A stretch of 64,000 bases of DNA, from NCBI GenBank assembly GCA_003993805.1, contig RSEF01000003.1, forward strand, positions 85,789,595-85,853,594. Reading direction: 5' to 3'. This DNA is from Himantopus leucocephalus. Its lineage: Eukaryota > Chordata > Aves > Charadriiformes > Recurvirostridae. The notes under the pieces were generated by a model that worked only from the letters and a program-made list of their open reading frames with translations, searched no databases and was not told the DNA's origin. The position numbers and the translations under genes are program-made. How positions within the stretch are numbered: the stretch's first letter is position 1; every line of letters starts with the position of its first letter. Below, piece after piece: positions 34,286 to 47,030 of this stretch.

Positions 34286-36354
34286 ACTATACACTGCATA
34301 TTTTACAGCAAAATTATTTTGGCAATGCTTGAAAACACTTTAAAAATTTTATTTGGAACGTTTTGAGATCTCCCTACTTCTCAAGCCCTAGTTACTGTAA
34401 GGTGAACTGTACGCAGGTCAGATAGAAAGATTAAACTTAATCAATCCAAAGTGATTCAGAAGATAACTAGAATAACTTTACTGCACATAGGAAAAGGTCT
34501 CAGCTTTGAAGGCTAAAGGCAAAAGCTAAATATCTCAGCAGAAGGCTTTGAAGCTTCCCTTTCCACTAACAATATAAAGTTCACATTTCTAGCCAGAAAA
34601 ATTATAAGGTATCTGATCCTCAAGGAAGGCTTAGCACAAAACAGCCCTGCGTGCAGTGGCAGTCAAGACAGAGTAACCCCGGGGTGAGAGCAGGGAGGAT
34701 CTTTGGAAAGAAATAAATAGGCAGGATATCCAAAATGGCAGCAGCTGGAAGCTGCTCTGGGGTGGGATGTCAGGATGAACCCCCTGGGAGATGCGATACT
34801 GCACACAGGGCAGGGGAGGAGGTCAAATGTGCAAGGCCCCGCAATTTGTCAGACGGCTAACACCATCATTACCTGTGTGTGCGTGCACGCGGGCATGCCT
34901 GCCTATAAATTACCCTCACAAATTTCCAAGCTAAATGTCCTCTTATTGGCAGCGCAGAGCACTGCACCCCCTTATTAGGAGATATTGTTTTATAATGAGC
35001 AATAAAAGTTAGCTCTCACGGTGTGAGGCTGCAGATGAGTCACTGCTGAAATCAGCAGCGATGTCAATAGGTTTGATTTTTCTGCATATAACACATTTTA
35101 CCTTTTTTCTGACATCACTGGGAGGAAGAGCATAGGAAGAAGTGTGGGCTTGAAAAAGGAGCTAGAAGCAGAGAAGGGATCTGAGAGTGGGACAAGGGAG
35201 ATGGACAGGGGAGAAGAATAGGTCCCTCATTACTATCATTATCCAATGTCAGGTTCGGGAGGGAACCATTCAGGAGTCAGATGCTTCTTGAGACTCCCTG
35301 GAAAGCAAACTTCTGTGCTGCCTGCAGTCATGCTGGACCTCTCCAGTGTTGTCATTTTTGGCAAGAGCCCTGCTATTAGAGAGGAGCCAGCTCTCCATGC
35401 ATCAGAGCCACAAGCACACCAACCTCAAACAGCGGGCATCACTGGCGGAAGCGTGCCTTGCAGCACCATGCAAAGCTTTTGCAACATCAATGGAAGAAAG
35501 GAGGCGAGAGGAGACAAAAAACCAAAAATTAGAGTCTTCCTGTCCCCAGTGGAGACAGGATCAGCCCCAGGAGGAAGGAAAACCAGCAGACACTTCTGCA
35601 AGCTGGCTGCAGAGAAGAGATTTGTCCCATTGCCCTGCTGGCTCCAAGAGTAGTGTGTGCCTTGTTGCGGCTTCATTGCCCTGGTGTTCCCATGGCCATC
35701 CCGGGATCAGGATGAATGCACTTTCTGGCAGCTGGCAGCTGCCACTCTCAACACCTTGGAGAGAACCAAGGAATAGCAGTAGGTGCCACTTGTCAAAATA
35801 AGATAAAGCCAGAAGCCTTGGTAGTGGCATTGCCACCCCTTATGCACACTCTTGTGCCCAGGTCAGAGTGAGCCTGCCAGGAGTGGGAATAGGAAAGGGT
35901 GGTGAACACAGCAAAAATATCAATGCTGTGAAATGTAAATATGTTTAAAATTTCCGACATTATCTGCCCGTAATGCTTTCCTAAGAGTCCAATACACCCA
36001 TTTCTTTGGGCCTCTCCCTCGTTACTCTCAAAATGGCCATTTCTTCATAGCCTGTTAAAAAACATCAGCTCCTGCACTGAAAAACAATGAGGACAGTTGG
36101 CATTGAGACGGCTGATAGCAAATGCAAGGTAATGTAACGTACACTGAGAGAAACCATTTGCACTACTCGTATGCATTGCTGGGTTCTGAATTAATTGTAA
36201 CCATTTAGAAAAATGGCCCAGGCAGCTCATTGAAAACCTCTGCTATTTTATGCTGGCCATTGTCTCATACTCTATGAGGGAGATTTTTTTTAGTATTATT
36301 TTTGCACCATTATATAAATTGAAGGCCTTTGTTCCATTCTGGTAATTTCAGATC
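34286..36354. other. unique stretch
   Basis: No gene recognised. At 34874-34891 there is an 18-base perfect alternating purine-pyrimidine run (Z-DNA-prone), followed 12 bases later by TATAAAT. In 35246-35801 two overlapping plus-strand frames (135 and 151 codons) run in different phases, the signature of low stop density rather than of a gene. Confidence 0.4.
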
Positions 36355-36440
36355 CAAAAAGAGTTACGATAAAAATAGCAGAGGCCTAGGGACAGGTGAC
36401 AAAGAGGATTAGAGGGATAGGAAAGCCAGTGTGTAAAAGA
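36355..36440 (+). mobile_element. possible CR1/L3-like fragment
   Basis: The block 'ggtgacaaagaggattagagggatagga' resembles the CR1/L3 segment that reads like 'caacaaagatgattagaggactgga'. Only about 80 bases match, so this is a tentative call. Confidence 0.3.
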
Positions 36441-36924
36441 GATTGAGACATAGGATTTGTCACAGTTCCAGGGTTAGCTGCTCCTCTGACCTCTTTCTAG
36501 TATAGAGAGAGGCTCCGCTTCTTCAGGCCCCTGGTGGGAGTCTGCCTATCTGACTGTCCCTTCCCTGCAAGTAGCTCTCTGACAGCTTTGTGAACCTCTC
36601 CTTCAAGGAACTCACTTTTTAATGGCCAGCATCCTTGGGATCTTTTGACTCTTGGCCTTGGCAAAAGAAATCTGCAGCTGGACTCTGGAAATAGCATCCT
36701 CCCAGCTCCGGCTGTCTTGTCATGACCCCTGCCATGCTAATTGCTAATCTGGAGGCACACTGCAGCCTTCCAGCTAGTTCCCTAATATCCCTATTATTAA
36801 ACTAAATGAGCGTTTACACAGAATAATGTCCACTGCCACCCCATCACATACCTTATTCTTAGAGACTTACAAAGCAGCCCTGCATCCTCCACAAGGTGGT
36901 TCAGTGGTGGTGACCCCCACTTGA
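36441..36924. other. unique stretch
   Basis: No gene or repeat recognised. Confidence 0.4.
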
Positions 36925-37000
36925 AGGCCACAAGACTTGGTTCCTGGTTTTGGCTCCATCACTCCCTCCCAGTGTGACCCTGTGTTCTTGAGGTGGGATT
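36925..37000 (+). mobile_element. possible MIR-like SINE relic
   Basis: The stretch 'acttggttcctggttttggctccatcactccctcccagtgtgaccctgtg' parallels the MIR core 'gcctgggttcaaatcctggctctgccacttactagctgtgtgaccttggg'. It is shorter and more diverged than the copy at 31755. Confidence 0.4.
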
Positions 37001-39023
37001 CACCTAATCTAACATTGGCCATCTAAACTCGAGGTTCCCTCAAAGAAATATGCCTCCTATGGTCATGGGCGAGAGATAGCTGCAATGGGTGACTTATCTT
37101 AAGCTTGTATCTCAGAAGGAGACAAATTGCCCTCAGGAGTCATTTGTCTCTTCATGGATGTGGAGAGAGGCCAGGTGAGTAGCTGAGGTCAGACACGCCC
37201 TTTTTATAAAGTAGGGTTTATGTATGGGTATCTGTAGGTGACACCAGTTCACTCCCATCTTCTACAGCCCTCAGTGGGGAGAAGGCAGAGTTTCGTACAG
37301 CTGTCAGCTGCCTAGTCATCTGCATTAGCAGACTGTGGGGCTCAGGACCAGCCACTCCCATAGTCTAAGACATGGACCATCAAGTCTTGAGGGTTAGACC
37401 TGAAGGCAGTGGCAGACACAGCTATGAAAAGGCTGGGTGGGGAAACTACATATCCTCTTGCTCCTCCGGTGTAACCGGACAGATGTTAGCAGGCAGACAA
37501 GGGAAATTGCTTCACTCTTCCTCACTCAAAGCTGCAGACCTGAATGAGGATGACCAGGAGAAGCTCACCTGAGGCTATAATAGTCCACAGGGAAGGTGGA
37601 GTAAGTACTCCTGAGCCACCCAGAGAAAGCCACTAGGCTTGTTTCAAGCAAACCTAGAAGGCTGAATCCATAAACANAGCAGGCACTGAAGAGTGAAGAA
37701 CTGATCAGCAATTTTACCAATATATAAACATTCTGGCTCTAAACGCCCTGTTCTGGGAATGATTTTGTACCCTGACTTGATGTCAATTGGTCTCTCAACC
37801 AGCCCAAGAGAAAAAGCAAAGTTGCATAGGTCTACTTTTGGCTCCCAATTGCTTACACATGTCAAATATCAACCTGATGCCACTGAGGTGTGAGTGGCTC
37901 TCTTCCTAGGGAAGCAAGCAAGAAAAAAATCAGAAGAGATCTTCTTGTAGAGGCAACCAAATCCTTGTGAAGAGTTAATGGAGAAAGATGTTACTGTAAA
38001 AAATAAAGAATGAGTTGTGCCTTCAAATCTCCCCAACTATGGAAATGTAAAAATCACCTCATTTTTCATTTTTCATATTAATAAGCCTGTTTTGCAGAAC
38101 TGCCCTTCTTTTATACAAACACTTACCACGGTGCATACCCTTCCTTCCTTCACTGTCATAAATTATCTTGTGGATGCTCCCTGTGAAGTTACTAACTGTA
38201 CTTTTGCTATTAATCTTGGCTCTACCTTTTTCTAGAGTATATCTCCTTGCTGATCCATCTTAGGCAAGCAAGACAGTGTTTGGTCAAGGCTTGGCTCCCC
38301 CAGGGAGCATCACTCTTGTTAGCTGTAAAGTGTCCATAAAAATGCACCTTTTAATGATGCTCCCCTTTGGCTTTTACCAGGCTCATAGCAAGACTTGTAC
38401 TCCATTTTCCTGTAATAACTCAATTGCCACCAGGTTGGTGCTCCTGACAGTTACATCCTTACCAAGACATTCCTGACTTGCCCCAGCTGGAGCAAGGAGA
38501 TGCAAAGTGACTGCTGTGCTCTGGGGAAGTGATAAGGGCTCACCTCTTCAGTGACCGGGAGTATTTCCACTGGGGATACGATAGGCAGCAGGCAGCAGAA
38601 GAGCTCATGAATTAATGCTCCCTGCAGCTCCCTGGGGTGGTGTTATTCACTCGTTTTCCTACACATCTTACTGCAGACCTGAGCCCATACGTGGTTTGTG
38701 CCATGTTTACCACCTTAACCTCTTCCTTTAGTGGACTGTATCAAACTAAAGTCAAAGAAAACTTGTTCCTTTTAGTAGATGCTCAGACAAATAGAACTCT
38801 TCAGCTGAATGATTTCAGATGGTAAAATAATTGGTGTAACTATACTCGGGATAACTATATGCATGCAGAATGCAGTCAAATCATTTATGCCCTTTACCTT
38901 CAAAGGACACATCTCTACCCAGTAATCTACAAGAGCATTTTTGCAGGCTCAGCCAGTGGAAAGAATTGATAAACACTTGAGCAGCCCTCATGTTTATTTC
39001 ATCTGGTAGGCAAGGGTGATGGG
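37001..39023. other. unique stretch
   Basis: No gene recognised. An isolated N is present at 37677. Confidence 0.4.
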
Positions 39024-39035
39024 TGCGCATGCGCA
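39024..39035. promoter_or_regulatory. perfect NRF1 palindrome
   Basis: TGCGCATGCGCA matches the NRF1 consensus YGCGCAYGCGCR on both strands. It sits inside a longer alternating purine-pyrimidine run (to about 39056) with Z-DNA potential. Two CpG-bearing half-sites in otherwise CpG-poor DNA are unusual, because CpGs decay quickly when methylated. Confidence 0.5.
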
Positions 39036-39153
39036 CACACATTCGCACACACATGCACCAGCCGGTACCTAAAATTGTTCTATCGCTATATAATACCTCT
39101 GACATATTTTTTAAATATTACAGACTATACAAGCACCTCCCTACCTTGCATAC

Positions 39154-39177
39154 GGGGGGGGCGGGGGGGGGTGGGGG
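39154..39177 (+). other. G-quadruplex-forming tract
   Basis: Runs of 8, 9 and 5 G bases are separated by single C and T bases. The long runs can be split to give four or more tracts of three, so a G-quadruplex is likely on the plus strand. It lies 119 bases from the NRF1 palindrome. Confidence 0.75.
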
Positions 39178-41090
39178 CAAGGAGGTGCAGCATGATAAGG
39201 CAAAGGCCACACATAAAATGTAATATGTGGGATCCTGTTTTATTTCTACAGGCCAGTGCCTGAATTTGGTAAAATATGTCAGAACACTAGTGTTCTCCCA
39301 AACCCAGGCGGACTCGGGCTTGTTTGTTTCAGAGATGAAGGTAATGCCTGCAGGGTAGGATGGAGTTCAACAGCAACCACATCAAGAACAGAAACAAGGA
39401 TTTTGTTAAGAACAAAACATCCGTCTCTGAACAGCAGGACATAGAAATGTGAGAACATCCTCTCCTGAAAACATCCAGTCTTCGTGAGTCCAGGACTCTT
39501 GTCCTCACCCTGAAAATTCCAGCCTAGCATCCACCAGTCTAGCAAAAGTAATCTTTCGCACCAACTTTTCCTCTCTCTCCATCCCTCTAATGTAACAATT
39601 AATCACCTATAACGTAGGGCATGTTACATCTGTCATGATGATATTTTACATATCGATAAGCAGGCTAGATCATGTAGATAATCCACACCTTTCTGTTTCC
39701 CTAAATACGGGCTCTTCAAAAAATCTTGAAAATGAAAGTGGTGTGCTGAGACTGTAGGAAAACCATGGCTGGCATAGAAGTCCTGTAGCTGACAGCCAGC
39801 CTTCCACAAAAGTCTCCCTTGCAAGGCCATGTCACCAACCCCCCATTGCACCCTACAAAGCAAGGAAGGTATTCAGACAGAAGTAAATCTACAGACTAAA
39901 TACTTAGGCCAGGACATGATTTATATTGGGGATGCTACACTGCGATCTTGAGATTTGGATGAAAGAGGAGGGTATTCTTGGACCAAACTGAGCTCCTTCC
40001 TTTGGACATGGTCGATGGAGGAATGGCCCTGGTGGGACCACCTTCACTGGTCTATTCCCCGGTGACCTTGTCAACCCATGGTACCTGGAGAAGGGCAATA
40101 GTATTTGCCAGCTTGTGAGTGGTTATAATTCTTCTCAAGTTTCATAAACCTTAGGTGAAATTTTTCCACTAGTAACAGAGAAGTGCATGCAAAGCTGGTA
40201 GCCTTCAAAACTGGGGGTGTGTATCCCTCCTACCAAGACTCAGTTGGCAGCTGCAGACACAAGCTCCAAATTTTATGGAACTTCTCCCCAGAAAATCCAG
40301 GAAAATTGTAGTGCACTTTCTCATGTTTGAAGAGCTGAACCCATTGCAAACAGGGATCAAATAGCTGATAAGCAATATTCTTACCAAAGGCAGAAAAAAA
40401 CCCCAAGGTAGCAATACTTAATTGTTAAAATATAACTACAGCTTGAACAATTTCAGTCTTCTGGAGGAGGCTAGTGGCTTGCTTTTCCCATCATGCTGTA
40501 CCCTTCCCTCTCAGCCTGAGATTATTAATTTTTGACAAGTTGCAAGGGCTGATTTAGGCTGATCTGATCTGATGGAGTGACCTATTTCTATTACCTGCTC
40601 CCTCTCTCCTCCTGCTGCTCTCCTATCTGATGGCCACTCTGGCTAACTCCCACAGCTCTGCTAACAGCTTTTGTTATTTCAGCTCTTGGAAGAGTACCCA
40701 TAATGGTGAGAACTGAACACAGTTTCTCAGCTCACAGGAATTTTTAAAGTCATTTCTCCTGTCTCACACGCCTCACAGGAAACACTTACACAAAATCTTC
40801 TCCTCTTTTTTCCTAGGCTCTAGCCTTTGCACCCGCAATGCTGGGAAGTATTGCTGTTGATTCGATGAACCCAGGCACATTCAGGTAGAGTTAGCTGGAC
40901 TAGATTTCTGTATGCTGTTCCACCTGCCAGTTTATCCCCCTTAATATTATCACTCCCATTGTAGCAGAAATGCCCCTCAAACACATGCAGAACAATCAAA
41001 CTGCGGACTAGCCCACCGCTTTGATATTTCTCCTCCCTTCCCTCCACCCCACACCAGCCGATGGTTGGTCCTCCTGTGGGGTCCCTATCC
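39178..41090. other. unique stretch
   Basis: No gene or repeat recognised. Confidence 0.4.
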
Positions 41091-41656
41091 TGTGGTGGTT
41101 TGGGCTGGACTGGCCACTGAAGTGAAAGGACAGATGGTCTACCCCACCTCTCACTTCAAGGGGAGGGGGGAGAGAGAAAAAGAGTCTTATGAGTTTAGAA
41201 GGAACTAAACTACTTCAATGAAAATATTAATAATAAAATAAAAATAAAATAATGAAATATATACAAAATTGTATCAAGCTTCCAGGATGACGATCGTGTC
41301 ACCGGCTGACACGGGGTAAGTCCCAGAATGGACTCAGTGACAGACAGGAACTGGACTCTGGATCTGGATTCAGGATAGGGATCAAAGGCAGATGAACAGG
41401 CAGACTCCTCCTCGGATGCCNNNNNNNNNNNNNNNNNNNNNNNNNNNNNNNNNNNNNNNNNNNNNNNNNNNNNNNNNNNNNNNNNNNNNNNNNNNNNNNN
41501 NNNNNNNNNNNNNNNNNNNNGGGCTCTACCGTTTGTTTCAGGGAATTTACAAGTCATCTCTTATAGACAGCTCCCCACCAGAGAATGGACCATGGCCACA
41601 GACACTGGGAGAAACACCATCACGATCTTGAGTCAATGCTGGGACTTGGTGTAACA
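41091..41656 (+). mobile_element. endogenous retrovirus LTR, interrupted by a gap
   Basis: The block opens 'tgtggtggtttgggctgg', a start shared by several bird endogenous-retrovirus LTRs. It continues with a pyrimidine-rich stretch, 'aaggggaggggggagag', and an A-rich segment with AATAAA signals (41228-41255). After the gap, 'gggaatttacaagtcatctc' and 'ccaccagagaatggaccatgg' continue the same kind of LTR. A perfect 7-bp hairpin (CGTGTCA/TGACACG) lies at 41295-41313. No gag, pol or env sequence is seen on either side, so this is most likely a solo LTR. The right end is uncertain: a CA falls at 41655-41656, but I see no matching target-site duplication. Confidence 0.6.
41421..41520. other. assembly gap (100 N)
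   Basis: Exactly 100 N bases inside the LTR. The hidden length is unknown. Frames read across it are artefacts. Confidence 0.98.
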
Positions 41657-44600
41657 TTGGGACTTAGAGGTCTAAGTGTCTTAAAATAGGATTCTGAGTC
41701 CTAAGACATATAATGAAAGTTTAGATTTTTTACATCTAGTCTTTGTACTAGGACAAGCTGAAAAAGCTTTGAGTTTTGTTATTGATTCTGACCTAATGTG
41801 ATATTGATATGAATTTTAAATGCTGCGTGTAGATAGAAATGGTGCAATGATCAGATCAAACACAGTCTATTAATGCTAGTCTAGGCAATTTTGTATTGTA
41901 TAACATGATAAAAATTAAACAAGACCTTACTTAGTTCCCGTGTGTGGAGCTCTAGCAGGTATGTGTTTTTTATGTTCTCATGTCTAATCAATATATCTTG
42001 GTTTTTTGGATTGGTCACAGAGTCACTGCCTAAGGACTGATGAAGCTTAAATGCTGGGACTTTACTTCATACTGCTGTTTTCCCTTCCATTTCTGTATAA
42101 TCACTGTCATTCTGGAGAGATTAGGTATTGTATATTGAGGAACATATTCACAGGCCTTTTGTGTTTGCCTTCATAATAATAATAACAACAATAACAAAAG
42201 TACTGGTGGTAGCAATAGTACAAGCAGTAATAAAAATCTAAATACTTGTCCTGAATAGCATCCTATTGTGTCTGCACTCTAATCTTTGTAAAAGCTGATC
42301 ATCTTTTGTCTTCCTAGAGCTGGAAGATGCTTTACTCTTTCAAGTTTTTCTTCACAGAAACTCCTTTCAAGGTTGAGGTATTGTTGGAAGCTAACAACAG
42401 TGGCTTTGAAATATATCATTTAAGCTGGAGAGTGACAAACACCCTACCCTGCTCCTGGGAGAGTAGCTGCGCATCCACTTAATGAGGTAGCTGAAGACAT
42501 CTCTGGTCCTTTTCCCACTTTGAGACCAAACGCCAGAGGCAAAATGGTGAGCTTTCCTTGCATGTGTGCAATGATTTCAAGCTCTGCGTCTCCATGCACT
42601 TACAGCTGTTGTCACCTTTCTGGAAGGGTCATTTTGACTTGCATAGTTATTAAATCCTGTCTCCTTTGTTCTACCCAGATCAGTCATAGGCCAATGCATT
42701 GAAGGAGCAATGTCTGCTGAGAAACACTTCTTTGTAAAACGGAGTATGATGGTGAATATTGTTGGCAGGCAAAGGCAATATAAGCTTGACTATATTCTGC
42801 TCCTTTTTGAGTGCATGACATCTCTTGGTGAGAGGGTAGCTGGGTCTCTGTGACCATTATGCCTGTTACTATTCATGCAGAGTGGCAATAAGAGCACAAC
42901 TGTACCAATTATGATAATTGCCTGGTTCCGTGGCACTGAAGAGAGGCAGACAAGAGAAGTATCACATAGTGATCTTTGCATGCAAGATACTGCAGACAAG
43001 TATATGGGAACAGGGAACTCTCCATCTACCCCAAAAGATGCTTTGACCTGAAAAGCTCATTTGCTTCATAACCATGACTGTGTCTTATGCACTACTTTCT
43101 TTACAATACACACTTCAAATATTTACTCCAAAAAGGCTCCTGGAAAAGAGAGCCTATGTAGCATCTCTGTATGTTATATTTGGAGCATATGCTCGAAGAG
43201 AATTCTTATAACTCTTCTTCGTGTAGCACTTGGATAATGAGTATGCCTGAAATTCTAAATATAGGGTAAATGTCACATGCACGGGGAAGAATTAATCCAT
43301 GGATACGTTACAGATTTATGATGCACAGCTCATTAGGTTTTGTTATCTGATTCACCAAGGTTTCAATGAAGACAGATTGCCAAACAGGAAAAGAGGCAAA
43401 GAAAATCCAGCCAATTTATTCTGAAGGATCCATTCTTTCCATATGACATTGTGTTGGGGCAAGCCTGCTTTAAATCAAGGCGTATGCAATTGGTTTATGT
43501 CACAGTTTGATTTGATGGTACTTAGCAGTCCTCATCAAATGGTATTTATTTCATCAAAGCAAAGGAAACAGAAACTTGTCCAGAAATTGGAAGCCCCACT
43601 CATTAATCTAATGAGAGCTGTTCTTTCTTCCCATTTCACTTTCATGCCTGTTGGGGACAAGAAGGCTCTTCGTTTTATCATCGTTGTCCATACAGCTATC
43701 CTACATTACAGAATCCATGATGACTGCATTTTCAAAAGAGTATCTCCCCAGGGACTGTAATTATTCATCTTTCAGGAGACACAAGATCTATAATACACAA
43801 GTGCTGCAGACAAGAACTAGTTTACAGGTTTATCTCATGAATGAAAGTATAATCCATCTTCCCTGGCATGATTTAGGAGGTGCCACATAAGAAAAGGAAG
43901 TAAGTGGGTCAACCCCATTTCAAGTTGCATTCCCTTGTTCACATAGGTCCTATTCTTTTAATTTTTAATTAAAGAGAATTAACGCTTGAGTGAGCAGAAG
44001 AAAGGGGCCCTATTTCCTGTATCCTGCAACACACCTTGTAGCCATTGGGATTGTGCCTGCACCAGGTTTGGACTCCCTGTGATTTTCCTTTCCCCAGCAG
44101 TGACCCAGCCTGCCATCACCTTTGCTATGAGCAAGCAGAACAAGGAAGCCCTGCTTCTGATGGAGATAGTGGCTTGAGATCTAAAAACCTTGACATCGCC
44201 ATGACTTAAGAATCAAGATATTAATAGAAAACTTGACTGTTTTAATGGGATTTTCCTGATGATTACATGGCAGGCCTAAGACTCTGAATGTGTGTTCCCA
44301 AGCTTCCCATCATTCTGGTGAATGATACCTCAAGACACTTTCTGGTGTCTCATCCTTCCTCTTTTCCCGATAAGTTGGTCATCTCTCACTATCACCACAG
44401 AATAGCCCTGTAGCTATCACTGCAACTCATTTCCCAGAAAAGTTTATTCTGAAGATGGGACTTAAGGTAGCTTAAGCTTCTTGGAATGTAACTCAGCATC
44501 TAAAGACACTGAAGACATGACATTGTCATCTCTCCATGCATCTCAGTTTGGAAGTCCACGTTGCGTGTTTAAAAGACAATCTGAATGAACATGGCTCCAA

Positions 44601-46869
44601 ATTGAGAATTTGTCTGAATAATAACATGACATGAGTGACCATATTGCTTCCTAAGCACTTATTTTTTTCACCTTCATCCCCACATATTTCTAATTTCCAT
44701 GTATGCTAAAATCCCCATTGTAAACAACCCGTTCTGCTGTGTTTGTTCTCCCCACACCCTACAATAACTGTGTGTTTTTCCTAAAGGGTAAACATAGCTT
44801 GTCTTTTTCATTCTAAGACATAATATGTTACTCAATAACCCCAAAAGATGTGCACTTTTTATACAAACCTTGCTCAAATCTACTTTCTGTGGTCTTACAG
44901 ACAGCCTTGCCTCTTTAAAAGGCACCAAATACTATCCAAAAAAGCTAATGAAGGATTGCTAACATTGGTCGACAGACAGAGCACAGGGTCTCTAACATCA
45001 GGTACATTAGGAAGCCGGCAACAGTCCTGGGTGCTCACATTGCAAAGTATTTCAAATAACCAGAGTCAGACAGGCAGGAACAGCTAAACTGTACTCTAGA
45101 CATCTAAATTTAAGGGTCTGCGTTTCTCCTGATGCGGTGGCTGATGTTATTGATTCTGAAAGCAACAGAAGGAGCATACCTCTCTGCCTTGCTTTTGCCA
45201 TTAGAGATTAAATCAGCTCTGCTGCGTCTTTGCAGGTAAAAGAGACCAAAAAGCTCTTAACATACAGTTCAAAATTACAAACTTCAGACTTAAAGGGCCT
45301 AAATCCAACCACTGCAACTTTAGCTATTTGAAGCTGTAAATAACCCTAAAATATAATAAGATGGATGCAAACCCTAAATCTAGGCTTCTTTGAACATGTA
45401 AATCCAAATATCATTGTTGTTCTTTGAGGCTGTCTCTGATTTGGAGCCTGTTCCCCGATTAAAAGCATTCCAGGTAGACAGTGTTGGTATATCAAGCCAC
45501 CAGTCATTTGTTAGGCAGAATTACTGATTTTAGTAGGGAGTCACCCTTTGAAATAAATCTCATGATCTGGCCAATATTTAGGAAAAATATCCTCATCTCT
45601 AATATTTATAACTTATTCAATTTATAGCATCTAAAGTGAACTAAGTTCAAAATAAATCTTATTTATTTTTCACCATTTCACATCAGTGAGTGAGCTGGGT
45701 GATTTATATGATCATTTGTATCACCATAGTGTCTAGGACAACTTGCTCACAATAACTACCTTCACTTTCCTGGCTCATGTGGACTACCATGCGATTGGAG
45801 CTTGCAAATACCACAAGGAAACAATCACAGGCAAAAAATAAATTCAAATTAATTAGATCATTTTCATGAATCCCAAGTCTTGCAACACAAAAAACCAACC
45901 CACGGCTAAATGAAATTTTGTGCCTCACCTACTCAGACCGTATCCCTTAAATTATATAGTTCTTCCAAAAATCTAACTCATTTATTTATTCTAAAAGCCT
46001 TTCAGGTTTTCAGCTCACCTTCATTTTCATGCAATTTTAGGATGGTAAATTGCGGCAGGAATTGATTTGTCTGGACTCATACATTGCTAGTTCTCTGTAT
46101 CTGCCTCCCATGTTACTATAGTTTCTCCCTGACACCTACCCTTCTTTGACATTTTTCTGGGAAGCTGACCACTGTGCTTCAATTTATTAAGCCCTCCCCA
46201 TGAAGATATCAATTGCCTCCTGGCAACAGGAACATTATATATCTTTGGGGAACCGGCATTTTCAAGAAAATTTTCTGAGTGAGGTACACCACTTGCTGTT
46301 AGCTCTTTAGAAAGGGGGACACTAGTTACCCTTTCTTTTATCAAAATTCTACAAAGGCAGAAATGCTGTCTTTTCTTCAAAATGGTCACTCACAGAGAGG
46401 TGAACAGCCAGTTTTAGAGCAGCCGTGTACAACAGTTGTGTCCTGGTTTTGCAGAGCAAAAATTCTGTTGAAGGGGAAAAGCACCCATGACTCTGCCTTT
46501 GACACTTTGCAGTTTTGGTCGTGAGATTTGCTCGAAGCCCTAATGCAGTCAGGACCCCCAGACATCAGGGGCATGCTCACTGTTTTTTACATACTATCCC
46601 TTGTTTACATGGAGGAAAACAGCAAACAGTCTTGCCAATGATTTCAAAGAACTGAACTGGGGTGTTTGGGACATTATTAAAGGACTAGACACTAATTCAT
46701 AGACAAACGTGTTCTTGATTCAAATCTGTTAGTGACAAGAGGTTGCAATCATTGCAGTGCCAAATACATGCATTCACATGACTGTGTGAAATACAAAAAT
46801 AATTTTTTTAGACTATACATTGCATAATTGACACTAACTGGACACATCAGTTGCTGGCATCAGGACATA
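41657..46869. other. unique AT-rich stretch
   Basis: No gene recognised over 5 kb. A short AAT/AAC microsatellite lies at 42172-42198. Open frames are short and overlapping. Confidence 0.45.
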
Positions 46870-47030
46870 GAATGAGGAATTAATGGGCAGAAAGGAAACA
46901 GAGGAGATCAGTAACAAGGCAAAATGATGTGACACTGCATCTGGAGAACTTGTAATCCAGTTCTGGAGTCATATAAATGCTTAAATATAAAGACTGAAAG
47001 CTGAGACAGAAAATTCCCTGGAAGACATTA
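46870..47030 (+). mobile_element. degenerate CR1/L3-like fragment
   Basis: The stretch 'gtgacactgcatctggagaacttgtaatccagttctggag' parallels the CR1/L3 stretch 'gtgagaccacatctggagtactgtgtccagttctggg', and the following 'gacagaaaattccctgg' keeps the order. It is old and short, on the plus strand. Confidence 0.45.

Noticed and set aside
35246..35801. Two long overlapping plus-strand frames
   Set aside because: They are open in different phases over the same DNA, which points to low stop density rather than coding.
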